From the NCBI RefSeq assembly GCF_014651695.1, contig NZ_BMXJ01000004.1, positions 179,142 through 243,141 of the forward strand: a stretch of 64,000 nucleotides of DNA, read 5' to 3'. A program made the translations under genes and the position numbers. The DNA is from Nocardiopsis terrae (GTDB lineage: Bacteria > Actinomycetota > Actinomycetes > Streptosporangiales > Streptosporangiaceae). The notes below the pieces were generated by a model, which worked only from the letters and a program-made list of their open reading frames with translations, made no database searches and was not told the DNA's origin. The number at the start of each line of letters is the position of its first letter. Positions within the stretch are counted from its first letter, which is position 1. Shown here one piece after another: positions 17,465-25,600 of the stretch.

Positions 17465-17614
17465 GTCGTCCCTCCTCAGACATAGGAAAGCGATCACCCC
17501 AACCGTCACTGTGCGGCCAGGACTGATTACAGTAGATCCCATGGAAGACGCATATGCAATCCGCATCTACAGATTTCTTTGCTCTGCTTGTGCCTGCAAA
17601 CCCCCCGAGGCAAC

Positions 17615-18469
17615 ATGGACCACATGACGATGAGCCCGACTGTCGCGCAATGGCAGCTTGCGACCGAATTGCGCAAATTGCGTGGAGATCGGAAGCTTGC
17701 CGAAGTAGCCCGGAGCATCAAAGTGAACACCTCAACCGTCTCCCGCTGGGAGACCCCTGGCGTTGAGGGGGTGATCCCTGGGCCCGGAAGCCTGGAACGC
17801 CTTCTGGAGTACTACGAGCTACCAGCCGAGACGATCGAACGCTTCCTGAACATGCGCAAGGAAGCCAGATCGTCCGGATGGTGGCAGTCCAGTGGGATCG
17901 CCGAGGACTACGGGACCTACATCGGCTTGGAGAGCGCAGCGCGGCGGCTCCGCACGTACGAGCCTGTCCTGGTCCCCGGCCTCATGCAGACCGAAGGTTA
18001 CGTACGCGCTCTTTTCAAGGGCACGATGCCTAGTGCCGCGCCCGAAGTGGTCGACGCTGCGGTCGAAGTACGCATGAACAGGCAGGAGGTTTGGCAGGCT
18101 AGCCGGTCGCACCTGTGGGCGATCATCAGCGAAGCGGCGATCCGCACCACAGTCGGAGGCCCTAAGCTGATGGCCGAGCAGATTCGACGCCTCATCCAGA
18201 TCGCGGAGCAGCCAAACGTCACCCTTCAGGTACTCCCCTTCGAGGCTGGCGCCCATGCCGCCCTGGAGATCGGCGAGTTCACGCTCCTCACCCTGGACGA
18301 GCTCACCGTGCTCGTGACCATCACCGACAACACCAGTCTCTTCTGGGACGATCAGACCGCCTTGGACCGGCACACGGAGGTCTTCGAGCGTCTATTGGCC
18401 GATGCCTGGCGCCCAGCGCAGACGATCGACTTCCTAGGCCGCACAGCCAAGGTTCTGGAGAAGGAGTAA
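17615..18469 (+). CDS. HTH-XRE regulator with DUF5753
   Basis: A protein of 284 aa; the ATG at 17615 is chosen (CGAGG upstream), with further ATGs at 17624 and 17630. The HTH reads LRKLRGDRKLAEVARSIKVN then TSTVSRWETPG. The DUF5753 domain has YEPVLVPGLMQTEGYVRALF, VEVRMNRQEVWQ, and VTLQVLPFEAGAHAALEIGE. It lies 3 nt upstream of a DUF397 gene, the standard regulator/partner arrangement, and diverges from the DUF5753 gene at 17464. Confidence 0.9.
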   Translation: MDHMTMSPTVAQWQLATELRKLRGDRKLAEVARSIKVNTSTVSRWETPGVEGVIPGPGSLERLLEYYELPAETIERFLNMRKEARSSGWWQSSGIAEDYGTYIGLESAARRLRTYEPVLVPGLMQTEGYVRALFKGTMPSAAPEVVDAAVEVRMNRQEVWQASRSHLWAIISEAAIRTTVGGPKLMAEQIRRLIQIAEQPNVTLQVLPFEAGAHAALEIGEFTLLTLDELTVLVTITDNTSLFWDDQTALDRHTEVFERLLADAWRPAQTIDFLGRTAKVLEKE

Positions 18470-18472
18470 GCG

Positions 18473-18742
18473 ATGCAGCCGCGCACCGAGCACTGGTTCA
18501 AATCCAGCTACAGCGGCGGAGACAACAACTGTGTCGAGGTGGGACACGCTCCTTCCCAACCGGTTTCCGTCTCGCCATGGCATACCGCCAGCTACAGCGG
18601 GACATCGACTAACTGCGTGGAGGTGTCCGAAGGACCGGTCACCGGAGTCCGAGACACCAAGAACCGCGAGCTCGGCGCGCTCTTCTTCGCCGCTGACGAG
18701 TGGCGGGCCTTCCTCGGGACCGCCCGGGACGACCTTCGCTGA
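18473..18742 (+). CDS. Duplicated DUF397 protein
   Basis: A protein of 89 aa with two DUF397 N-terminal motifs in tandem: WFKSSYSGGDNNCVEVGHA at the start and HTASYSGTSTNCVEVSEG in the middle. Only one C-terminal half follows (VTGVRDTKNRELGALFFAADEW). Single DUF397 proteins are about 60-70 aa, so this is a partial internal duplication. It begins 3 nt after the DUF5753 regulator and is surely co-transcribed with it. Confidence 0.85.
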   Translation: MQPRTEHWFKSSYSGGDNNCVEVGHAPSQPVSVSPWHTASYSGTSTNCVEVSEGPVTGVRDTKNRELGALFFAADEWRAFLGTARDDLR

Positions 18743-18892
18743 GCCAGCCCTTCACGCCCGCCCCAGGCGACAAGCCTCCCGAGCAGTACGGGCCCTCGCT
18801 CCCTCCGGGAAGCGGGGGTCCTGCTCGTTCCCCTGCGCTACTTCGACGGAAACGCTCAGAACCCGACGAAGGTTGCCCCGAGCGAACCAGGC

Positions 18893-18920
18893 GGGGCGGC
18901 ACGGCCGACCGCGCCGCCCC
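18893..18920. terminator. Hairpin terminator between convergent genes
   Basis: GGGGCGGC and GCCGCCCC form an 8-bp stem with a 12-nt loop, just beyond the 3' end of the minus-strand nuclease gene (stop at 18930) and downstream of the plus-strand DUF397 gene. Confidence 0.5.
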
Positions 18921-18929
18921 GGCCCGGAC

Positions 18930-20012
18930 TCAGCCCAGGTAGTTCCGCACCGATTCGCGGATCTTCTCGGCGTGGAGGTAGATCTCGTCGATGGAACCCA
19001 GCTGATGGCGGGTCTCGTTCTTGTCGGCGTCGAAGGTGCCGAGGTACTTCTTCGACCTGGCGTTGAAGTGCAGGCGCGCGATCGGCTTCCGGTTGTTGTC
19101 GTCCAGCAGGACAGCGAAGTAACTCTTGGAGTCCCGCTGTGAGATCCGCTGGGGCTTGACCTCACTGCACGCGATCGCCTTGACGACCTGGTAGCCCTCC
19201 AACTCCTCAAGAGTGGTCTCGATCCCCGTGTCGCGTTCCAGGTCCTCTTCCGCGACGTCCTCACTGCTGACCGCATCCGCCTCGGCCTGCGGGCGGGTGG
19301 ACTCCAGTGCCTTCTTCAGCCGGACGTTGACCTGGTCGTCGAGGAAGGCGGAGGCGGCCTCCTGGACGATCGGCGTGAACTGCTCGCGCGCCCGCCTGGT
19401 GAAAGCCTTGTCGTAGACACGGCCAGCGAGGAACTTCACCCATTCGGCGTCGGGTTCCTGGAACTGTTCGGCCAGCGTGCGCTTGATCGCGCCGATGTAC
19501 TTGAGCTTCTCCGCCGCGTCGACGACCGATCCCAGATCGAAGGAGGCCTTCGTCAGCTTGCGCAACTCGGGCAGGAGGCTCTCGTCGACATCGTTGAGGT
19601 CGAGCACCATGAACGGCCTGGAGTCCATCCGGTTCGGCGCTTCGAGGTCGGTGTAGAAGTGGTACTCCACCCCGTTGGTGAGGACCGCGATCCGCGCGTT
19701 GGTGACGGAGAAGTAGCGGTAGAGCTGTGACGCGTGCTCGACCTTCAACTCCCCGTTCGACTTCTTGCACTCGATGAGCATCTGCACTTCGTTGCTGTGC
19801 ATGATGGCGTAGTCGACCTTCTCGCCCTTCTTCACCCCGACGTCGGCGGTGAACTCGGGAACCACCTCGCGCGGGTCGAAGATGTCATATCCGAGAACCG
19901 TCGCGATGAAGGGCATGACGAATGCGTTCTTCGCTGCTTCCTCGGTCTGGGTCATCTCGCGCTGCTTCTGCACTTTGGCGCTGAGCACGGAGACCTTCTC
20001 GTCGAATTCCAT
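18930..20012 (-). CDS. Stand-alone type I restriction HsdR-N-like nuclease
   Basis: A protein of 360 aa; the ATG at 20012 follows AAGGG. The first 150 residues match the HSDR_N_2-type PD-(D/E)XK domain: NAFVMPFIATVLGYDIFDPREVVPEF, then KVDYAIMHSNEVQMLIECKK, giving D-x(n)-E-x-K, and HASQLYRYFSVTNARIAVLTNG. The remainder is helical with a C-terminal strand-rich segment (SYFAVLLDDNNRKPIARLHF). No helicase domain, HsdM or HsdS accompanies it, so it is an orphan of the kind often found in defence islands. Copy 1 of the bipartite element and the dyad GGAAACCGTTTCC lie upstream. Confidence 0.8.
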   Translation of the reverse strand: MEFDEKVSVLSAKVQKQREMTQTEEAAKNAFVMPFIATVLGYDIFDPREVVPEFTADVGVKKGEKVDYAIMHSNEVQMLIECKKSNGELKVEHASQLYRYFSVTNARIAVLTNGVEYHFYTDLEAPNRMDSRPFMVLDLNDVDESLLPELRKLTKASFDLGSVVDAAEKLKYIGAIKRTLAEQFQEPDAEWVKFLAGRVYDKAFTRRAREQFTPIVQEAASAFLDDQVNVRLKKALESTRPQAEADAVSSEDVAEEDLERDTGIETTLEELEGYQVVKAIACSEVKPQRISQRDSKSYFAVLLDDNNRKPIARLHFNARSKKYLGTFDADKNETRHQLGSIDEIYLHAEKIRESVRNYLG

Positions 20013-20105
20013 TAACGACCCTTCTTCGGTGGCTGGTCAGCGCACCTTAGCAAGGAGGAAAGCCCGAAATCCACAGGTCGACACGTTCGTTATATCAACG
20101 CACCA

Positions 20106-20118
20106 GGAAACCGTTTCC
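20106..20118. promoter_or_regulatory. Candidate operator upstream of the HsdR-N-like gene
   Basis: GGAAACCGTTTCC is a perfect dyad (6-bp arms, one central base) 94 nt before the start at 20012. A related, imperfect GGGAACCGTCTCC follows about 23 bp away, giving a tandem arrangement. Nothing in the sequence identifies the binding protein. Confidence 0.4.
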
Positions 20119-20270
20119 ACCGAAAGGGGAACCGTCTCCACCGCGAACGGGAACGGGTGGTGCTGGCTTGTTTCCTATTCCACCAGGGGCACGGCCGACC
20201 GGATCGACGCACAGAACACGCGTGCCCGACTCGGGCCCGAGGTCCTTCGTGTCCACCGGTTACACAGGCT

Positions 20271-20377
20271 GGGTAAACCCGCCTTCCTTGGTCGTCGTCC
20301 TGATCCTCGGGGGGCTTGTCACGACGTCGCGGATCCAATCTACATGCCTTGATTGTTAATCGAGTTAACAATCAAGT
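20271..20377. repeat. Bipartite GGGTAAACCC/GTTAAC element, copy 1
   Basis: GGGTAAACCC at 20271-20280, CGTCCTG at 20296-20302 and GTTAACA at 20364-20370 occur at exactly the same relative positions as in copies 2 and 3 (first-block to GTTAAC distance 93 bp), while the bases between are mostly unrelated. Around GTTAAC lies a perfect dyad: CTTGATTGTTAA, 5-nt spacer TCGAG, TTAACAATCAAG. On the minus strand a -10-like TAGATT (20342-20337) points toward the HsdR-N-like gene, whose start is about 260 nt away. The rest of the 20013-20459 gap shows no gene. Confidence 0.75.
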
Positions 20378-20459
20378 TTCATTCGGTGGCGCAGGACTCG
20401 GCTGGACCTCGTCGCGCGACGCCGCCGTCACCTCGGCTCAGGACCTGTTGGGGCGCGTT

Positions 20460-20942
20460 CTACTTCCGGTCCAGCCTTCGGAGGACGAACGCAAGAGGCC
20501 CCTGGTAGGTCGTTCCCAAAACGGTGACGGTCGCCTCCAGCGGACCGGGCCCGTGCTTCATCCGGCTGACGTAGTTCTCGGGCAGGAGGACGCGGTCACC
20601 GACCTCCAGTGGGGTCTCACCACGCCAGCGATAGGCATAACCTCCGACCCCCACGACCTGGTCTCCGCCAACCTCATGAATACGCGTTTCCTCGTCGAGG
20701 CGCTGCCGGAGTTCCTCCACCTGCCTCTCAAGCCGTTCGATTCGGAGCTTGGAGGATTCCTTGGAGGACCTGACACCGGACTCGAACCCTTCCCGGTAGC
20801 CGCTCCGATGAGCGTCGGCCACAGCCCGGTCCCGCTCGGTGGAATGGATACCGCAGGCGATATCCGAGCCGTTCACCCGGACTCTGCAGGGGTGCCCGGA
20901 TCTGGTGGGGCGTCCGCACGTGCGCACCTGGTTCTCGACCAT
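20460..20942 (-). CDS. Zinc-motif/coiled-coil hypothetical protein
   Basis: A protein of 160 aa; the ATG at 20942 follows AAGGAG at 8 nt. The N-terminus has C9, C19, C30 and H33 in the pattern C-x9-C-x10-C-x2-H (CGRPTRSGHPCRV, ACGIHS), like the short zinc-binding motif seen in many phage and mobile-element proteins. Residues about 60-90 form a coiled coil (LRIERLERQVEELRQRLDEE). The C-terminal part is strand-rich and SH3-like (GETPLEVGDRVLLPENYV). It is the last gene of the helicase/exonuclease-like set, 45 nt after the preceding gene. The family is not recognised. Confidence 0.7.
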   Translation of the reverse strand: MVENQVRTCGRPTRSGHPCRVRVNGSDIACGIHSTERDRAVADAHRSGYREGFESGVRSSKESSKLRIERLERQVEELRQRLDEETRIHEVGGDQVVGVGGYAYRWRGETPLEVGDRVLLPENYVSRMKHGPGPLEATVTVLGTTYQGPLAFVLRRLDRK

Positions 20943-20987
20943 GGTCTTTCGCTCCTTGTTCAGAGGAGTGGGGCCGCCGGGCCCCGT

Positions 20988-22583
20988 CTAGAAGGGCAGC
21001 AGTTCCAAGGCCGCCGCCGCGGCCGTCGCGCCGGTCGCCATGAACAACAGCACCGCCCCGGCACAGCCTCCGCCCTTCTTCTGGGCCTCAGCGGGGATGG
21101 TGGCCGTGATCCGGTACGGGCCCCGGTCAGCCCGGCTCTCGCCACGCGCCGCCCTGTCGCGGTGCGCATAGGGCGCCACGAACTGCTCGTGGTACTCCCG
21201 TTCGGTGAGCTCCCGGGGCCGCCAGGTCTCCAACCAGAGCCGCTGGTCCTCGGTCTGCTGCCGCTGCCGCTGCTCGGCGCTGAGCCGCGCCGCGACCCCG
21301 GTGCTGTCACGGTCCTCGAACAGGTTCCCGTCGGCCCGGTGGGAGGCCGCCTTCAGCACCTCCCAGGCCTGGGCCGGGGTCACCACCTGGTGCCCGCTCT
21401 CCAGAGCCCGCTGGACCTTCGGATCGTCCGCGCCCTCCTCAACGATCACCAGGCGCACGGTCTTGGTGACGTTGACGCCCACGGTCGCGCCCTGGGCCAC
21501 CGCGTGCTCCACCACCGCGCTGAGCGCTGCGGACTCCCCCACCGGGACGATCCGCCAGCCCTTGAACGGCCCGTTCCTGCGCTCCTTCTCCTTCTCCGCC
21601 ACGTGCAGCAGGTCCTGGATGGCGTGCCCGGCCCCGAGGTTCTTCGCGGCCTTCTCCAGTTCGCGGAGTTCGGTACTGGTCACCACCCCGTCCGCCTCGG
21701 CACGGGCACGGGCCTCCAGCATGACCTGTTCGTGGACCCGGCCGATGGTGGCCTGGGTGAACCCTGCCGCGGTGGCCAGGTCGGCGAGCTGGCGGGCCTC
21801 CTCCGCGACGATCCTCCCGTCGGCCAGGGCGTGGCCGAGCATCGACCGGTAGGCTGCGGCGCCCTGCGGGTTCGGCCGGGGCGAGGGGTTGGTGTCGGGC
21901 AGGCTGGCCACGAGGTTGGACAGCCACCCCTCCTGTCCCTTGCGCAGACCCACGATGTGCGGGGCGATGACTCCGCTGCGCGGCAACTCGGGCAGCACGG
22001 CGGGGCCGGGCCCGTTCCAGCGCAGCGGTACCGGGCTCTGGTCGATGAGGGTGCGGAGCATGTGCGCGCGCTGGCGGGCGCCGGCCAGGGCGTTGGAGTT
22101 CCACTCGGGCCAGTTCCCGGTCATGAGCCGGTAGAGGTGCCTGGACTTGTAGGGGAAGGTGTCCAGCTGGCTGCGCATGAGTCGGAGCGTGCACAGGCCG
22201 GGCACCCCCTGCGCGCGGATACCGAGCCGCCCGAGTTCGCTGTCGAGGAAGGCGTCCTCGTGGTCCAGCTTGTGGGCGACGACGACGGCGCCGGAGAGGT
22301 AGGCGAGCAGGTCTCCGGCGATCCGGTCGAAGGTGGGTGCGCGGCTGACCTGGGCGTCGGTGATCTCGGCGTGGTCGTCGTAGGGCACGGGCCTCAGCGG
22401 GTTGACGAGGGTGGAGTACTCGTCCACGACGGTGCCGTCACCGCGCATCCGGACGACGGCGGCTTCGAAGACACGGTGCCCCCGCGCGGGCTCGTAGCCG
22501 GTGGCGCTGATGTTGAGGACGGCGAACAGCATGTGTTTGGGGTCGTTGCCCCGGCCTCGGGTCAGGCGGCCCTGGGTGAACAT
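20988..22583 (-). CDS. Degenerate DnaQ-fold protein with TerB, BRCT and membrane tail
   Basis: A protein of 531 aa; the ATG at 22583 has GGAAGG 6 nt upstream, so the longer frame to 22658 is rejected. Residues 18-175 have a DEDDh exonuclease fold, but the DxE motif is FAVLNISATGYEP (N and S replace D and E). The ExoIII region reads NSNALAGARQ, without the usual His-Asp pair; only a HEDAFLDSEL-like ExoII remains. Residues about 243-325 resemble TerB (LGHALADGRIVAEEARQLAD). Residues 338-412 look like a BRCT domain (FKGWRIVPVGE... VTPAQAWEVL). Residues 506-529 form a C-terminal membrane segment. It may bind nucleic acid ends at the membrane rather than cut them. It sits 86 nt downstream of the helicase gene. 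Confidence 0.75.
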   Translation of the reverse strand: MFTQGRLTRGRGNDPKHMLFAVLNISATGYEPARGHRVFEAAVVRMRGDGTVVDEYSTLVNPLRPVPYDDHAEITDAQVSRAPTFDRIAGDLLAYLSGAVVVAHKLDHEDAFLDSELGRLGIRAQGVPGLCTLRLMRSQLDTFPYKSRHLYRLMTGNWPEWNSNALAGARQRAHMLRTLIDQSPVPLRWNGPGPAVLPELPRSGVIAPHIVGLRKGQEGWLSNLVASLPDTNPSPRPNPQGAAAYRSMLGHALADGRIVAEEARQLADLATAAGFTQATIGRVHEQVMLEARARAEADGVVTSTELRELEKAAKNLGAGHAIQDLLHVAEKEKERRNGPFKGWRIVPVGESAALSAVVEHAVAQGATVGVNVTKTVRLVIVEEGADDPKVQRALESGHQVVTPAQAWEVLKAASHRADGNLFEDRDSTGVAARLSAEQRQRQQTEDQRLWLETWRPRELTEREYHEQFVAPYAHRDRAARGESRADRGPYRITATIPAEAQKKGGGCAGAVLLFMATGATAAAAALELLPF

Positions 22584-22668
22584 CGTGTGCCTTCCGGTCG
22601 GGGGGAACGGGGGTCCGGGAAACGGGTGGTGCGGTGCCGGTCCCGGATGGACCGGCACCGCGCCGGGC

Positions 22669-25600
22669 TCAGGCTCGGGCGGGTTCGATGGCCATGTGTT
22701 CGAGCTGCCTCCACAGGGGCCGCAGGGCCTCGTCGGGGTCGCGGAAGAACCGGCTGCCGCGGATGCGCACGAAGGTCCAGCCGACCCTTTCGAGTTCGCG
22801 CTGGCGTGCGGCGTCGTCCTCGGCGTTGGCCTCGGTGTGGAAGGCGTCGCCGTCGCACTCCACGGCCAGCCGCCGACTGCCTCCTTCCACCACCAGGTCG
22901 ATGCGGTAGCGCCCGGCCTCGAACTGGGGACGCACCCGGTAGCCGCGTTCGTGCAGCGCCCGGTAGACCCGCTGCTCGAAGAGGCTGTCGAAGGGCTCCA
23001 CCCGTTCGTCGGCGGGAACGTGACCGACCCCGGTGCCGGCCTGGTCCTCGGCGGGCCGGGAGAGGTAGTCGAGGTAGCGGCGGCGCATGTCGTGCGCGCC
23101 GAGGTCGGTCAGGGCGAAGCTGTGGAACAGCCAGACCTGGTCCCTGGCCCGGGACGCGGCGACGTTGACGGCCTGCTGGTCGGGCACACCGCTGAAGGGG
23201 GCCGGGCGGCGGGGCTCGCCGTCGGTGTCGAAGGGCGCGTAGACGCAGCCGAGGAACATCACGTCGCGTTCGTCGCCCTGGAAGGCGGCGGCGCTGCCGA
23301 CCCGCAACTGGCGCTCCACCCGGGTCTCCAGGGGCAGCGCGTCGCTGAGCATCTCCTCGATGAGGGCCTGCTGCGCGGTTCCGGTCAGGGTGACCACACC
23401 CATGCTGCGTCCGGCGTAGGCGGGTTCCTCGCAGCAGCGGACGACGTGCTCCACGAGCGCCCTGGCCTCGGCGCGGTTGACCTGCTTCTGCCCCCTGCCC
23501 TCCAGCACACCGTCGGCGACGTGGACGGGCCGCACCGGTGGGAGCCGGTCGGCCCCGTACTGGCGCAGCGGCTGGAGGCGTCCCTGGTAGAACTCCTCGT
23601 TGGAGAAGCCGATGATCTCCGGCATACAGCGGAAGTGTTCGCGCAGCATCAACTGGCCGCGGCTGTCGGCGAGCCCGCCCACGATGTCGAACAGGCTGTT
23701 GTTGGGCGCGAACAGGTTGCGGCGCGAGGGCGGGAAGGCGGAGAGTTCGCGGGCCTGCAGCGCGAACACCTCTGCCTGGTCGAGTCCGGCGTTGCGGGGG
23801 CTGACCTGTTTGTCGTCTCCCACGACCACGAGGCGTTTGCCCAGCCAGGCCAGCAGGAGGGCCTCGGGCCCGGACTGGCTGGCCTCGTCGATGATGACCA
23901 CGTCGAAGCTGCCGGGCCGGTCCATCGGCACGGTGGACACCACCTGGTAGAGCGGCATGATCCACGCGGGGACGGCGGGCTGGCACTCGCTCAGGCTCTC
24001 GCGGGCCTGGCTCTGGTGGCGGGCGGCGTGGCGGCCGGTGCCCTTGCCGATACGGCGGATGCTCTGCTGGTAGGAGCGGAGCGCGACCTCCTGGTGGCGG
24101 GTGAGGCGGGACAGGCATGAGCGCCAGGCCTTCGCTGCGGCGAGGCGGCCCATGGTCAGGCGCACCTCCCCGTCGGCCTCGGAGAGGCGCTCCCGGCAGC
24201 GCTCCTCGGCTGCGGGAGCGGTGAGCTCGGCCAGGCGCTGGTTCCACGCCGACCACGCCCAGGCCTCCTCCAGTCGGGGCAGCCGGTCGTCCCAGGCGGG
24301 GTCCTGCGGCTGTTCCCGGACGGCGCGGGCCAGCCCCGGGTGGGCGTCGGCGACCACCCGTTCGGCGGCCCGGAACTCCTCGGCCAACCGGTGCGCGGCA
24401 CGGGCGCGTTCCATGGCGGCCAGGGCGCGTTCGTAGCCTTCGGTGTCCGCGCTCTCCAGTGCGGTACGGGCGTCCCGCACGGGTTCGGGTAGGTCGGAGC
24501 GGGTCGAGGCGCGCTGCTCGGACCAGTTCCGCAGTGTCTCCAGAGTGCGTTCGACCAGTTCACGGGCGGGCTCGGCCTCGTGTCCGGCCTCCACGGCGGT
24601 CAGGGTCAGGGACAGGCGGTCGACCTCGGTGTCCTCTGCCCAGTCGAGCGCGGCCAGGGCGGGTGTCCCCGCGGCGGCCCCGGCGAGGGCCTCGCGGACC
24701 CGGGAGAGTTCGAGGAGCTGGTCGAGGTCCTCCAGGTCCTCGTGCAGTTGGGCGAGGCGGACGACCGGGTCCTCCCAGTTGTGTGCGGCGGGGCGGCCCA
24801 GCACCCTGAGCGCGTCGCCGAGGCAGCGTTCGGCGGCGACGCGGTGCTGGACCAGGGCGAGTTCCCCGGGGGTGTCCAGGGCACTGCCGTCGACGGTGAC
24901 GCCCTCCAGGAAGGCTGCGTGGTCCTTGTACAGGCGGGTGCGCGTGCCGAAGAGGCCCTTGAGTTTTCCGCCTGCGTCGAACCCCTCCCGCAGGGCGGTG
25001 GTGTGTCGCAGCGCCTCGGCGTAGGTGAAGGCGTCGAGTCCGTCGATGCGCACACCCGTGACGGGTTCGAGTTCGGCCTCGGCCCGCTGGACGTCGGCCC
25101 GGGCCCGGTGGGCCTGGGTACGCACCTGGCGGTCGCGTCCGGCGAGTACGGCCTCACGCTGTTCGCCCCAGTGGCCGGGGAGGCGCCGGGTGCGGTCCCG
25201 GGCCGCGGTGTACTCCGCCAGGCAGGCGCGCAGCACGGAGCTCTGGTCACGGGAGAGCCCGGTGAGCACCTGCTCGACCCGTCCGTCCCAGGAGTCGGCT
25301 GCACGCGCTGCGGCCTCGTCGGCGCGCCGGATCAGGTCGACGGCGCCGGTGTGCTGGTCGGATCCGGGCAGGAGGGCGGCTTCGGGGACCTCCACGGCGA
25401 TCGCGCGCTGTTCGGGTGTGAAGGCGCGGGCCGTGTCCAGCAGGGCGCGGGCCTGGCCGGAGGTGAGCGCGCACTCGAAGGCGGGGACCCGGCCGAGCCA
25501 GGAACGCTCCGCCTCGTCGGCGACGAGCCGGCTGGCGATGCGCGACAGGGTGCCGCCGTAACCGCCGGGGCCTCGGGGGTGCTGGTGGGTCTCCCCCTCC

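Noticed and set aside
20364..20370. GTTAACA as an integron attC-type core
   Set aside because: attC needs GTTRRRY; the sixth base here is C, and no integrase or cassette array is present.
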